Part shown: piece by piece, positions 16,648 to 24,542 of the stretch
How the letters are laid out: each line of letters begins with the position of its first letter
Numbering within the stretch: the stretch's first letter is position 1
Origin: an uncultured bacterium
GTDB lineage: Bacteria > Cyanobacteriota > Vampirovibrionia > Gastranaerophilales > Gastranaerophilaceae
Direction of reading: 5' to 3'
Assembly (NCBI GenBank): GCA_949284985.1
Contig: CASDWY010000029.1
Coordinates: 1 to 64,000 of the forward strand
Length of the DNA: 64,000 nucleotides
Translations under genes and position numbers: made by a program
The notes under the pieces: generated by a model
Seen by the model: the letters and a program-made list of their open reading frames with translations, nothing else
What the model was told of the DNA's origin: nothing
The model's database searches: none

Positions 16648-18221
16648 TTTTTAAAATTAGCACCTTCGGGTGCTTTTTTAGTGCAATTTTGTTGAGTTTC
16701 AGGTGGTTCGATAGTTGAATTTTGATGTTTGCTTTCTTTGGCTAACCTAAATAAGGTATCAAATGCTGGATGTAGCTCTACATCAAAGTTTCCATCATAA
16801 TATGTGGCGTTCGATAATACTGTTTGCGTAATAAATCGTTTATCTTCAACTGTGCCGTTTAAGAACATTTGATGTGCATTTCTTGCATACTTTAATAACT
16901 TCTCACATGTTTCATAGAATTTAACATCAGCCTCATTTACTCTGTGTAGGGCTTCAATTAATTCTGTCTTTTCAGCATGATATGACTTGTTGATTTCTCT
17001 CCAGAAATCTTCATCTATAGTGCCATCACATTTATCTTCATAGGCTTGTCTTATACGTTTATTTACTTGCTCTATTTTCCTAGTAATACTAGCCTCTGTC
17101 TTTTCTTGATAATCATGCTTATCGTCATGAATTTCTTTAATAAAGCTTTTTATGGAATCAAATAACTCTTTCGATATATTAAAGCTTTTTAAGAACTTAA
17201 TTATAATTTCATCTATAGAAGTTTGGGATATATAAGATAATTTCTTACAACCCTTTTTGTGTGTATCATTACAATGATAATATATGTACTCTTTGCCACT
17301 TTTCTTTTTCTTTAGTTCTGGAGTAAGCAAGCCCCCACACATACCACATTTAAATAATCCTTGATAAGGGAATTGAACATCGTGAGTTCTTGCTCTTACA
17401 ACACCACCTAATCGTTCTTGTATAGCATTAAATGTATCTATATCAATAATACCTTCGTGTTGAGCATTTGTGCATACAAACCCCTTAAATTCAAATTGCC
17501 CAATATAGAAAATGTTTTTAAACATTCTTTCAACAGTAGATTTTGCGAGCTTGTTACCATTCTTATTTGTAAGTCCTTCGGGGAATAGCATATCGTTAAT
17601 TGTCTTAGCTGAATAATTACCAGAGGCATATAATGAAAATGCTTTTTGTACGACCTTTCTCTTATCCTCATCAACGGCTATTATATGTCTGCCTCTCTTG
17701 TCCATAGTATTGTAATAACCGACAGGAGCTATTGATGGATAAACACCTTCTTCAATCTTCGCCAAAATTCCTTTTTCAGCTTCTTCCTTAAGGTTATCAA
17801 TGTATTGTTTTGACAGTACCACTCTTAGACCATATATCATTTTATCTTGGCTCTTTGATTTTTCTGAAATAATAGAACCTTCTTTAACAAAGTGTAATTC
17901 TAACCCCTCGATAGAATCCAAAGTAACAACATCTTTAAAATTACGAGTTATACGGTCTGTTTTTTCTACAAGTAGTTTATTTACATCGTTATGGGCTTTT
18001 AAGTATTTAAGCATAAGGTTAAATTGCTTTCGACCAGAAGTTTTAGCACTCATTGCCTCTCTGAAAAATTCTACAATTTCATATCCTTCATCTTCCGCAT
18101 ATTTACGCAACAGCTTTTCTTGTGCAGAAAGAGAATACCCCTTCTCTTGTTCTCTTGACGATACTCGAATATATGCTACAGCCTTATTGGTATCAATAAT
18201 ACTAGCTTTTTTCTTTACCAT
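16590..18221 (-). CDS. large serine recombinase (integrase) ending inside tRNA-Asp
   Basis: 543 residues from the ATG at 18221 (AAGGGG nine bases upstream). The resolvase domain starts AYIRVSSREQEKGYS with the catalytic Ser at residue 21; then a recombinase domain, a Cys4 zinc ribbon (FKCGMCGGLL...YHCNDTHKKGC) and a coiled coil. Large serine integrases insert elements by attP x attB exchange. The last 19 residues (NGGTDEARTRDLL...) are antisense tRNA sequence and so come from attB, not from the element. At 27085 the same frame continues differently for 41 codons, which would make a 565-residue protein in the circle. First gene of the island. Confidence 0.92.
   Translation of the reverse strand: MVKKKASIIDTNKAVAYIRVSSREQEKGYSLSAQEKLLRKYAEDEGYEIVEFFREAMSAKTSGRKQFNLMLKYLKAHNDVNKLLVEKTDRITRNFKDVVTLDSIEGLELHFVKEGSIISEKSKSQDKMIYGLRVVLSKQYIDNLKEEAEKGILAKIEEGVYPSIAPVGYYNTMDKRGRHIIAVDEDKRKVVQKAFSLYASGNYSAKTINDMLFPEGLTNKNGNKLAKSTVERMFKNIFYIGQFEFKGFVCTNAQHEGIIDIDTFNAIQERLGGVVRARTHDVQFPYQGLFKCGMCGGLLTPELKKKKSGKEYIYYHCNDTHKKGCKKLSYISQTSIDEIIIKFLKSFNISKELFDSIKSFIKEIHDDKHDYQEKTEASITRKIEQVNKRIRQAYEDKCDGTIDEDFWREINKSYHAEKTELIEALHRVNEADVKFYETCEKLLKYARNAHQMFLNGTVEDKRFITQTVLSNATYYDGNFDVELHPAFDTLFRLAKESKHQNSTIEPPETQQNCTKKAPEGANFKNGGTDEARTRDLLRDRQAL
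16660..16680 (+). terminator. terminator behind tRNA-Asp
   Basis: GCACC-TTCG-GGTGC followed by six T, 13 bases after the CCA end. It belongs to the element, not to the original chromosome, and on the other strand encodes part of the recombinase C-terminal region. Confidence 0.8.
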
Positions 18222-18290
18222 AATAAACACCCCTTATCTGCATATTATATCACAAATAAGGGGCGTATTAAGGTAAGTAATATTGTAGTG

Positions 18291-18449
18291 CTACATAGCT
18301 TTGTTATCCATTTCAACAAGCTTATAAAGATATTGTGCTAACTGTCTTTTGTTATCCTCATCAGTAGTTTCAAGAGAAGGTGTGTGAACTATTACTTTAA
18401 TTTTACCTACGATGAATGTTACATCGGAATTGTTCATTAGGTTTGTCAT
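18291..18449 (-). CDS. small island protein, 52 aa
   Basis: ATG at 18449 with AGGAG eight bases upstream, an excellent ribosome-binding site. The product starts MTNLMNNSDVTFIVGKIKVI; the remainder is acidic and helical (TDEDNKRQLAQYLYKLVE). No hydrophobic segment. It lies 70 bp upstream of the recombinase gene on the same strand, where recombination directionality factors and small repressors often sit, but nothing in the sequence proves such a role. Confidence 0.6.
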   Translation of the reverse strand: MTNLMNNSDVTFIVGKIKVIVHTPSLETTDEDNKRQLAQYLYKLVEMDNKAM

Positions 18450-18501
18450 TGCGTTATCTCCTATCGTTGTGTACTCTAGGAGTTTGACCGACCACGATAA
18501 C

Positions 18502-18600
18502 CAGAATAACTATTATTGTTATTCTGAAAATTTAGGCATACTAAAACAGCTACTATTATTGAATAGTAGCCATATTGTAATTTAGAAACTTGTTATTCTG
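18502..18600. repeat. hairpins and a repeated GTTATTCTG between two island genes
   Basis: CAGAATAAC (18502-18510) pairs with GTTATTCTG (18518-18526), and GTTATTCTG recurs at 18592-18600. Between them is a 9-bp hairpin, GCTACTATT/AATAGTAGC (18549-18570), followed on the minus strand by TGTTTTAG. This one may terminate the 340-residue gene; the others could be protein-binding sites. Confidence 0.5.
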
Positions 18601-18611
18601 TAAATAACAGT

Positions 18612-19634
18612 TTAGTTATCCCAAATATCTGTTATCATATAACATTCTAAGGTCTTATCATATCTCATAAGGGTTATAGACTCATCCAGTGTCATTTCCC
18701 GGTATTGCTCATTTAATCGGTTCACCATAGTAGTAAGAGTTCCCATTTTGTCATATAGTTTTGTTGGTTTCTCTCCAATTAATTCAGAAGGATATATCAT
18801 ATAATCTCGAGCCTTTGCGTACATCTTAATGAAATTGTACAATTCTTGTACGGTTGGTGAGAAGTGTTTTCTTACCTTCTTTGATTTATTTTTTTGAGTC
18901 TTAGGTTCTTTTTTTGTATCTTCTTTTGTATCATTTGCATTATATCCTTCTACAAAATCATTGGCTGATATAATACCTTTGAAAATAAGTTTGTTATCCT
19001 TGTTAAAATGAATGTCTATACCTACAACTGTAAGTTTGTTAAGGGATTCATTGTAACAGATAGCTTTGATATATTTTATATCGTTAACAATGAAATTACT
19101 AAGGTTGTAAGTATTTGCTGTTAACAAGCTATATAATGCCTCATTATTGGCAGCACAAGTTAGTGTATTATATTCATCACTATAAACACAATCACAACCA
19201 TAACTAAAACAATATTCATCGAGTGCTTGCCTACATTTGTCTTTATTTTTAATGAAGAATGATATTTGTGTGCTTGTATCAGAAAGCTTTTTATACTCTA
19301 TATCAAATAATGGGTTATTATCATAATAATGCTTATGATAATCTACTAAAGGTTCACCCATTATAAGAGTTTCACCGTAATAAGGGTGTTCTATATAATG
19401 TTCACCAGCTACATAGTAATAATCTGTAAAAGTTGTCATTGCACAATCTATTATAGTGTTCAGATTATCATATTGTTCTTGGTTATTCACGACAAACTCA
19501 ATTTTATTAGTAATAAAATCAATATCTTTTGCAGACATAGCCGAGCGTATCAATGCTAAAGCTCCATCCAAAACATCAGTACTGTGCGACTGTATTTCAC
19601 CTTTCATAAATTCCAATTTTGATATCATAAACAT
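18612..19634 (-). CDS. unrecognised island protein beside the iterons, 340 aa (replication or copy-control candidate)
   Basis: No family recognised. The N-terminal 230 residues are mixed and acidic, rich in Tyr/Asn/Asp. A Lys-rich linker (about 233-252, KEDTKKEPKTQKNKSKKVRK) joins a C-terminal domain (255-340) with helical segments and a final strand pair (LMRYDKTLECYMITD) that could be a winged helix. The start is uncertain (19634, 19628 or 19607) because no Shine-Dalgarno is seen; TATAAT sits directly before the first ATG. The iterons begin about 70 bp upstream, so a protein binding them could repress this gene. It may be the initiator or a partner of the 414-residue protein. Confidence 0.6.
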   Translation of the reverse strand: MFMISKLEFMKGEIQSHSTDVLDGALALIRSAMSAKDIDFITNKIEFVVNNQEQYDNLNTIIDCAMTTFTDYYYVAGEHYIEHPYYGETLIMGEPLVDYHKHYYDNNPLFDIEYKKLSDTSTQISFFIKNKDKCRQALDEYCFSYGCDCVYSDEYNTLTCAANNEALYSLLTANTYNLSNFIVNDIKYIKAICYNESLNKLTVVGIDIHFNKDNKLIFKGIISANDFVEGYNANDTKEDTKKEPKTQKNKSKKVRKHFSPTVQELYNFIKMYAKARDYMIYPSELIGEKPTKLYDKMGTLTTMVNRLNEQYREMTLDESITLMRYDKTLECYMITDIWDN

Positions 19635-19704
19635 AATTATACATCAAATAACCTAGTAAACTTTAATGTTCCGTTCTTTTAGAGTTTAATACATGAGTTA
19701 AAAA

Positions 19705-19846
19705 GTAACCATTTTGCAATTTTTGCCGATAAACAAGTTACTATCCTACAATTTTGTTGTTATCATACTGCAATTTATCGGTTACCATTGTGCAATAAAA
19801 TTGTTACTATGTTGCAATAAAAATGTTACCATTGTGCAATTTTCAA
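19705..19846 (+). repeat. iteron array (six copies, five at exact 22-bp steps)
   Basis: Copies of GTTACCATTGTGCAAT start at 19705, 19737, 19759, 19781, 19803 and 19825. The last five are spaced exactly 22 bp, two turns of B-DNA; the first is 32 bp away. Variable positions are mainly the C/T of GTTAY and the two bases before TGCAAT. Regular repeats of this length between two element genes are the hallmark of iteron-controlled plasmid origins, where a Rep protein binds each copy on one face of the helix. No known family's iteron matches from memory. Confidence 0.85.
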
Positions 19847-19900
19847 AAGCTCAAAAGCCTTATATTTATTACATTCAAGGCTAATATAAAAGCTCCTATC

Positions 19901-19931
19901 TATTGTTTATTTATTGTTTAGTTATTGTTTA
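19901..19931 (+). repeat. AT-rich triple repeat, possible DNA unwinding element
   Basis: TATTGTTTA occurs at 19901, 19912 and 19923, an 11-bp period, about 55 bp beyond the last iteron. AT-rich phased repeats beside iterons are where origins usually melt. No good DnaA box (TTATCCACA) is seen nearby, so DnaA dependence is open. Confidence 0.6.
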
Positions 19932-19951
19932 TCTATGTTCATTTATTTCTA

Positions 19952-20101
19952 GACACACAAAAAACAGGGTTAGACTAACCCCACCTTCCAAAGGTAGGGA
20001 AACGCTCTTTTTTATTTCTTTTTTATCTCAATATAAAAGCATTTATTATATTTTAAGATGACACACAAAAAAACAGGGTTGGGCTTCCCAACCTTCCAAA
20101 G
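19952..20101 (+). repeat. two copies of a 42-bp hairpin-containing repeat
   Basis: GACACACAAAAAACAGGGTT...CCTTCCAAAG occurs at 19952-19993 and again at 20060-20101, 108 bp apart. In each copy the middle forms a hairpin (GGGTTAG/CTAACCC; GGTTGGG/CCCAACC) whose stem sequence differs but stays paired. The first copy is followed by a T-rich run. Candidate roles are tandem terminators, a small regulatory RNA, or a single-strand origin. The gap 19847-20237 holds no other gene. Confidence 0.6.
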
Positions 20102-20140
20102 AATTTAAGACCTTTCGGTCATTCCAATAAACGAACAACA

Positions 20141-20168
20141 AAAGGTAATTATTAAGTTAATTACCTTT
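20141..20168. repeat. perfect inverted repeat upstream of the 414-residue gene
   Basis: AAAGGTAATTA and TAATTACCTTT, 11-bp arms around a 6-base loop, 70 bp before the start codon. Size and place fit a dimeric repressor operator or a leader hairpin; the following T-rich stretch is too interrupted for a clear terminator. Confidence 0.55.
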
Positions 20169-20237
20169 TATTTTTATTCCGAGAAATTAAATTATTACAT
20201 TTTAATTTGTTCGAGATGAAAATGAGGAATGACAAAA

Positions 20238-21482
20238 ATGGTCAAAAAAACTTTTAACCCTGCCGACTATCGGCAAAAACAAGAAAAAAATTTAAATCAG
20301 GGACGCAAACCCGGATTTATTTTCGATGTTGTCCTTGATGACGAATCCTTAACAAACGTAGTCAAAAATGCAAACACAGCGTGTGTTTTAGATTATCTTG
20401 AAGGAAAACAATATTTAGGTGCAATGTATCCATCTAAACCTTGTACCTACATTGTGTGTAATACTTTATTATTCAAATTGCTCAATTTGCCGACAATGTG
20501 GGCATTTGAGCTATTATCTGGCATGTATGTATATTACTTTGCTCCAACCAATGAGGCAAGTTTTAACAGGCTTCAAAGCCTTGAAAACGAGGATATTATA
20601 AGCATTTATAGCTGTTACGGTATTGTATTTAACAAATACCAAATGCTTAAACTATGCCCAAACTGGGGAGATTATAAACTGTCCAATTTGCCTCAGCTAA
20701 CACCTCAAACCCTTGATTTTATAGAGGAAACAGCCCAAAAAGTAATAGATAATAAAGATAATTTCTTCCAAATAAACAAGCTAAAACCCTTTTATAATAT
20801 GCCTTTAGCTTTATCGGCAAAACTTGGAAAAGTCGTATTGGCAATAAATACACATATTTTATTAGAACACCTTTTGCAACAAATGACGCACAGCAGCGCC
20901 GTTATCGACAATACATACAGCGATGTTTATCTTGTTAATTATGCCCAATTTCAAAAGGGGCTTGCTTTTCAAGGCAAACATAAAAGAAAAGATGTTGTTA
21001 TTGATGAAACCTTAAAAGAGCTTCAAAATAACGCTATTATTGATGATTTCGAAGTGGTTGACGACAACCTTGTATTTGAATCCGCTTTAATAACAAAACA
21101 TATTAAACAACGCATAAGGCGAAATATGGGCTTTTATGCCCAACTACCGCCAACTAAGCAAGCCCCCATAATTGCAACATTCATTAATTATCTGGCATGG
21201 ATTAGTGACTGCCCTAGCAATTTTGCACAATTAACTATTGCATTGGATACATTAATTGGTCAATTAGGCGTTGAACGCCTACTAAAAGAACACAGATTAG
21301 GTGAGATTGCCAAATTGTTGAACCTTTTGAGGTGTTATGGCGTGCGATACGGCTTATTATGCATGCCACCTAACTCAACGGAAATAACAAGCAAGAATGT
21401 AAAGTACCTATTACAGAATAGGGGTAAATTACACGAATTTTTTGTATTAAAAACCGCCGAGAACGGCAAGGAGAAAAAATAA
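20238..21482 (+). CDS. unrecognised island protein downstream of the iterons, 414 aa (replication-initiator candidate)
   Basis: Not matched to a family. I start at the ATG at 20238, ten bases after GAGG; the ATG at 20229 is only one base from it. The basic N-terminus (VKKTFNPADYRQKQEK) is followed by two alpha/beta regions. The C-terminal half has helix-rich segments with basic patches (ITKHIKQRIRRNMGF, LGEIAKLLNLLRCYGVRYG) that could be winged-helix DNA-binding domains as in two-domain Rep proteins. Gene order (iterons, AT-rich repeat, then this gene) is that of iteron plasmids. Followed without a gap by a 64-residue gene. Confidence 0.7.
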   Translation: MVKKTFNPADYRQKQEKNLNQGRKPGFIFDVVLDDESLTNVVKNANTACVLDYLEGKQYLGAMYPSKPCTYIVCNTLLFKLLNLPTMWAFELLSGMYVYYFAPTNEASFNRLQSLENEDIISIYSCYGIVFNKYQMLKLCPNWGDYKLSNLPQLTPQTLDFIEETAQKVIDNKDNFFQINKLKPFYNMPLALSAKLGKVVLAINTHILLEHLLQQMTHSSAVIDNTYSDVYLVNYAQFQKGLAFQGKHKRKDVVIDETLKELQNNAIIDDFEVVDDNLVFESALITKHIKQRIRRNMGFYAQLPPTKQAPIIATFINYLAWISDCPSNFAQLTIALDTLIGQLGVERLLKEHRLGEIAKLLNLLRCYGVRYGLLCMPPNSTEITSKNVKYLLQNRGKLHEFFVLKTAENGKEKK

Positions 21483-21677
21483 ATGTTTAGCATTGAAACT
21501 TATGATTTTATGGCAGATGAAAAATTCCAAGAATTCTTGAAGAAGAAGATTGGAGATGAATTTATCCCCAAAGATAAATTTCTAAGGAAACTAAACGCAA
21601 TAAAAAAAGAGTGGATTAAAATATTAAACTCACCAATTTTAAGACACGCATATAAGGTTGATTTTGATGTCGAATAA
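21483..21677 (+). CDS. small island protein, 64 aa
   Basis: The ATG directly follows the previous stop, with AAGGAG inside the end of that gene, so the two are in one operon and possibly coupled. Lys/Glu-rich and helical (EFLKKKIGDEF, LNAIKKEWIKIL). No hydrophobic segment. Unknown; a partner or copy-number factor of the 414-residue protein is only suggested by position. Confidence 0.6.
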   Translation: MFSIETYDFMADEKFQEFLKKKIGDEFIPKDKFLRKLNAIKKEWIKILNSPILRHAYKVDFDVE

Positions 21678-21790
21678 CAAAAGATTCTAATTAAGGGGTA
21701 ATAAATATTACCTAAATATATTTTAATACCCCTTAAATGGCGTTATACAGCCTCAAATTAGATTTTAAAATAATAGGAGAACTTAAATAC

Positions 21791-21994
21791 ATGGAATATA
21801 CAAAAGAACAATTAGCACAAATACTAAAGAAGAAAGCAAAGAAAGAAAAACAACAAAAAGACGATATAGTTAAGACGGCGGAAGTGCCAAAGCCTCTAAA
21901 CCCAATGGAAAAAGCAAAAGCCTTGTTGCAAAAGACTGACAGCAAATATCAGTCTTATATTGCGAAAAAACTCACGCCGAGCTTGAATAAATAG
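21791..21994 (+). CDS. small Lys-rich island protein, 67 aa
   Basis: I choose the ATG at 21791, preceded by AGGAG, instead of the start at 21737, which lacks one. The product begins MEYTKEQLAQILKKKAKKEK, a strongly basic helix, and ends in a flexible tail. Probably the third gene of the operon with the initiator candidate. Function unknown; the basic helix suggests DNA contact. The following 236 bp to the resolvase show no gene. Confidence 0.55.
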   Translation: MEYTKEQLAQILKKKAKKEKQQKDDIVKTAEVPKPLNPMEKAKALLQKTDSKYQSYIAKKLTPSLNK

Positions 21995-22231
21995 CCCTGT
22001 TGGCGTATAGACAGCTTTAAAACTCCTATAATATAAGGCTCTTACACATCTAAAAGGCTTGTAACACAGGCATGGTGGGCGTGTAAGGGCTTTACATATA
22101 TATAATGATAAAACAAATCCTACATCCACAAGGCAAGCTATATAAGGATTTTAGGGATAGAAGCACTATAAATACCTTAATTTCCTTTTTTGCTTAAGGG
22201 CTGACAAAGATTATAGAATTTCCACAAACTT

Positions 22232-22885
22232 TTACCCTTTGTTGTAATAAATTTTGAGGTAGTTGTAAAACGTTCCACGTGATAATTTTTTCTTGTTCTT
22301 TGCTATCAAAGCTCCATTAATACTGTTTAATAACTCGGTCTTTGTTTCGTTGCCTGTAGCTTTCTCCACGACCTTTAGAAACTCTTTTGGTAGGTCGTTA
22401 AAGGTCAATTCGTGTCTGCCGAACTTAACCCCTTTATCTTTTGCAGCCTCTCTACCTGCGTTGGTTTTCTCTAATAATTGCCTGCGTTCTTCATCAGCCA
22501 ACCATGTCATCGTAGCAAGTACAATGTCCACAACTAGGGCGGTTGCAGGATTATCATCCTTTTTTCGTGTATCTAATAAAGGACAGGTAGCTACTACAAA
22601 GGCAATATTTTTTTCTTTCAACTTGTGGAAAAACTCCAATGTGCCTGCGTACGTCCTGCCTGCACGTGCAACGTCAATTAATATCAAACAATCGCCTGAT
22701 TGCATGCCGTCTGCAAGCTGTTTCAACTTTGGTCTATCAAAGTTCTTGCCTGTTCTACTCTCGGTAATTATGTTATCAGGTGATATTTTTATGCCTTGTG
22801 CAGTGCAAAAGTCCATGAGTTGTTTATACTGGCGGTCAAACTCCTGTTTTTTTGTGGATTTTCTAAGGTATGCGTAGTATGTCAT
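22232..22885 (-). CDS. small serine resolvase/invertase
   Basis: 217 residues. The N-terminal catalytic domain starts YYAYLRKSTKKQEFDRQ (nucleophile Ser in RKST), with the resolvase landmarks SGDCLILIDVARAGRT and ADEERRQLLEKTNAGREAAK; a C-terminal helix-turn-helix-like region (SRGTFYNYLKIYY) follows. On plasmids such enzymes resolve dimers at a res site. Here it fits a replicating circular stage of the element. AGGGG lies before the ATG at 22885. Its leader, ATAGGGGTAATTAT, also precedes the Fic gene. Downstream of the 91-residue gene, probably one transcript. Confidence 0.88.
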   Translation of the reverse strand: MTYYAYLRKSTKKQEFDRQYKQLMDFCTAQGIKISPDNIITESRTGKNFDRPKLKQLADGMQSGDCLILIDVARAGRTYAGTLEFFHKLKEKNIAFVVATCPLLDTRKKDDNPATALVVDIVLATMTWLADEERRQLLEKTNAGREAAKDKGVKFGRHELTFNDLPKEFLKVVEKATGNETKTELLNSINGALIAKNKKKLSRGTFYNYLKIYYNKG

Positions 22886-22915
22886 ATAATTACCCCTATG
22901 ATTGAAAGGTAGCTT

Positions 22916-23191
22916 TTAGGCTACCTTAAACCTTCTACTTAATCTCTCTGTCATATACTCCGCTACATCGCCGAAATCTGCTCTAAAGGCTTTTAAATCA
23001 AATACTTTAGAAACTACTTGAGTCCAATGAATAACTGCTGTTCCTAAGTCTAAGTGTTCAATCTTTTGAGCTTCCATGTAATCCTTTAGTACTTGTTCTT
23101 GGTTTTTTATAGCTTCTTTTAGTTCTGCTTCTTGGTTGTAAAGAGCTTGAAGGGTTTTAACTGTTGCTAGTAATTCGATTTTAGATGTCAT
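22916..23191 (-). CDS. phage/plasmid-type hypothetical protein, 91 aa
   Basis: An N-terminal coiled coil (about 10-45, LQALYNQEAELKEAIKNQEQ), then a strand pair and the C-terminal pattern VFDLKAFRADF...TERLSRRFKVA. This layout (coiled coil, short strand region, 'FD..AF.....SRRF.VA') recurs in small phage and element proteins of gut bacteria; the function is not established. A consensus-like promoter stands directly upstream. 30 bp before the resolvase gene. Confidence 0.6.
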   Translation of the reverse strand: MTSKIELLATVKTLQALYNQEAELKEAIKNQEQVLKDYMEAQKIEHLDLGTAVIHWTQVVSKVFDLKAFRADFGDVAEYMTERLSRRFKVA

Positions 23192-23227
23192 AATAATTAT
23201 CTCCTATTTGTTGCTTTCCATACTTTT

Positions 23228-23282
23228 ATAATAACGTACTATATGTTATTTGTCAATAAAATCATCTCACATTTATTGACAA
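23228..23282. promoter_or_regulatory. promoter of the 91-residue gene inside an inverted repeat
   Basis: On the minus strand TTGACA (23256-23251) and TATTAT (23233-23228) are 17 bases apart. The -35 is part of an inverted repeat, TTGTCAATAAA/TTTATTGACAA (23250-23282), whose other arm offers TTGACA on the plus strand. A regulator binding this palindrome would cover the -35. On the plus strand TTGCAG...TATAAT (about 23293-23323) could also start transcription into the end of the nuclease gene. Confidence 0.6.
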
Positions 23283-23443
23283 TATTTACAAATTGCAGCA
23301 CTTTTTATATTTTTAACTTATAATCCAATAATAACAAGTGTTTATACCAATTTAGACTTAAACCTTGATTAAAGAATTTATAGCCTAAATTGTTGTACAA
23401 TCAAGTTATGAATTTATTGACATATTATAAACTTAAATAAGAT

Positions 23444-24541
23444 TTATCCAATTAAACTTATTTTGTTATCAAATGACAAATTATTGATTGTTGGTTGAAA
23501 TGCAATACTAATTGACTGAACATCAGAATCATTTGTCATTAACTTTCTTTGAAAATCAAGAATATTTTCGTTTATCGAATTAAAATGCGATGTACAATTT
23601 TTACATATTCGTAAATCAGCACTATTTTCACACAAATTATAGACCCTATATATATTATAACAACCTCTTGGACAAGTTAGTGCAAAATTAATTTCTCTAT
23701 CACTATATACAATTCTTTGTTCAAAATTAAATTTTGTGGTTTTAACATCTAAGTATATTACATTATCAGCTAAATCTTGATAAAAGAAATCATATGGATT
23801 TCCACTTTCTGAATTTTCATTGACCCAATTATAAGTTTTAATTTTGTTCTCAAATTTTAACTTATCAAAATATTCAGCAACAAGAACTTCGCCTTTTTTA
23901 CCAATTTCTGTAAATATAGTTTGAGCTCTTTGAATATCATATTTGCGAAATTTTCTTTCATTTATTAGCTTACCTGGAATCTGGGTTTCAATTTCTAATT
24001 CTTGGATAACATTCTTAGTAGATATATCAAGAGTGCTTTCTATATATGAAAGTATTTGACCGAAAATAGTATCATCAGCTGTTACTCTTCCCTTTGAATG
24101 CTCATCAAGGTTTAATCCAATATTTATAATATCTTTATAAGCTTGAGATTGATTGTCAAATAGCCAAAAAACAGATTGACCACTTTGAAGACCGAACCAA
24201 AATAAAAACCAAATAATATTTTTATCTGCATTACGAGCAATTTCTCTAATTGTAGAAACCAAAGAAACAGTGCCTCTTCCGCCTACTTTAATTTTAGGAC
24301 TTCTAAAAGTTCCATCTGGATTTGCGATTCTATCAAAATTCAAGCTTAAAATTTCAGTATTTGATTCATAAATAAACATTGCAGAATCTTCTATTATTGG
24401 TTCATTTGGTAAGAATGTTAAAACGTCATCAAATAAACCAATATGAGTTTGGTGACTTGTAATCCTACGACCTAAATCTGCATCCGTCAATGCTTTATAT
24501 CCAATTATTTTTTCATCATGCAATTCAAAAAACTTTTCCAT
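23444..24541 (-). CDS. putative restriction endonuclease, PD-(D/E)XK/DUF3883-like
   Basis: 365 residues. Near residues 210-270 is GKKGEVLVAEYFDKL...PYDFFY...IYLDVKTT: D251 and D265-V-K267 would be the PD-(D/E)XK catalytic set, and the preceding GxxGE helix and 'VKTT' end resemble DUF3883-type nuclease domains. The N-terminal 200 residues are unfamiliar and could recognise DNA. Last gene of the minus-strand set after two methyltransferases, one base after the second, so the nuclease is translated last. It should cut the site both methylases protect. Recognition sequence unknown. Confidence 0.72.
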   Translation of the reverse strand: MEKFFELHDEKIIGYKALTDADLGRRITSHQTHIGLFDDVLTFLPNEPIIEDSAMFIYESNTEILSLNFDRIANPDGTFRSPKIKVGGRGTVSLVSTIREIARNADKNIIWFLFWFGLQSGQSVFWLFDNQSQAYKDIINIGLNLDEHSKGRVTADDTIFGQILSYIESTLDISTKNVIQELEIETQIPGKLINERKFRKYDIQRAQTIFTEIGKKGEVLVAEYFDKLKFENKIKTYNWVNENSESGNPYDFFYQDLADNVIYLDVKTTKFNFEQRIVYSDREINFALTCPRGCYNIYRVYNLCENSADLRICKNCTSHFNSINENILDFQRKLMTNDSDVQSISIAFQPTINNLSFDNKISLIG

Positions 24542-24542
24542 A

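Noticed and set aside
16478-16663. Minus-strand frame over tRNA-Asp (TRLELATSCVTGRH...)
   Set aside because: It is the translation of antisense tRNA sequence, a well-known false gene; it also has no ribosome-binding site.
19705-19846. CRISPR array
   Set aside because: Repeat period is only 22 bp with about 16 conserved bases, no room for spacers and no cas genes; iterons fit much better.
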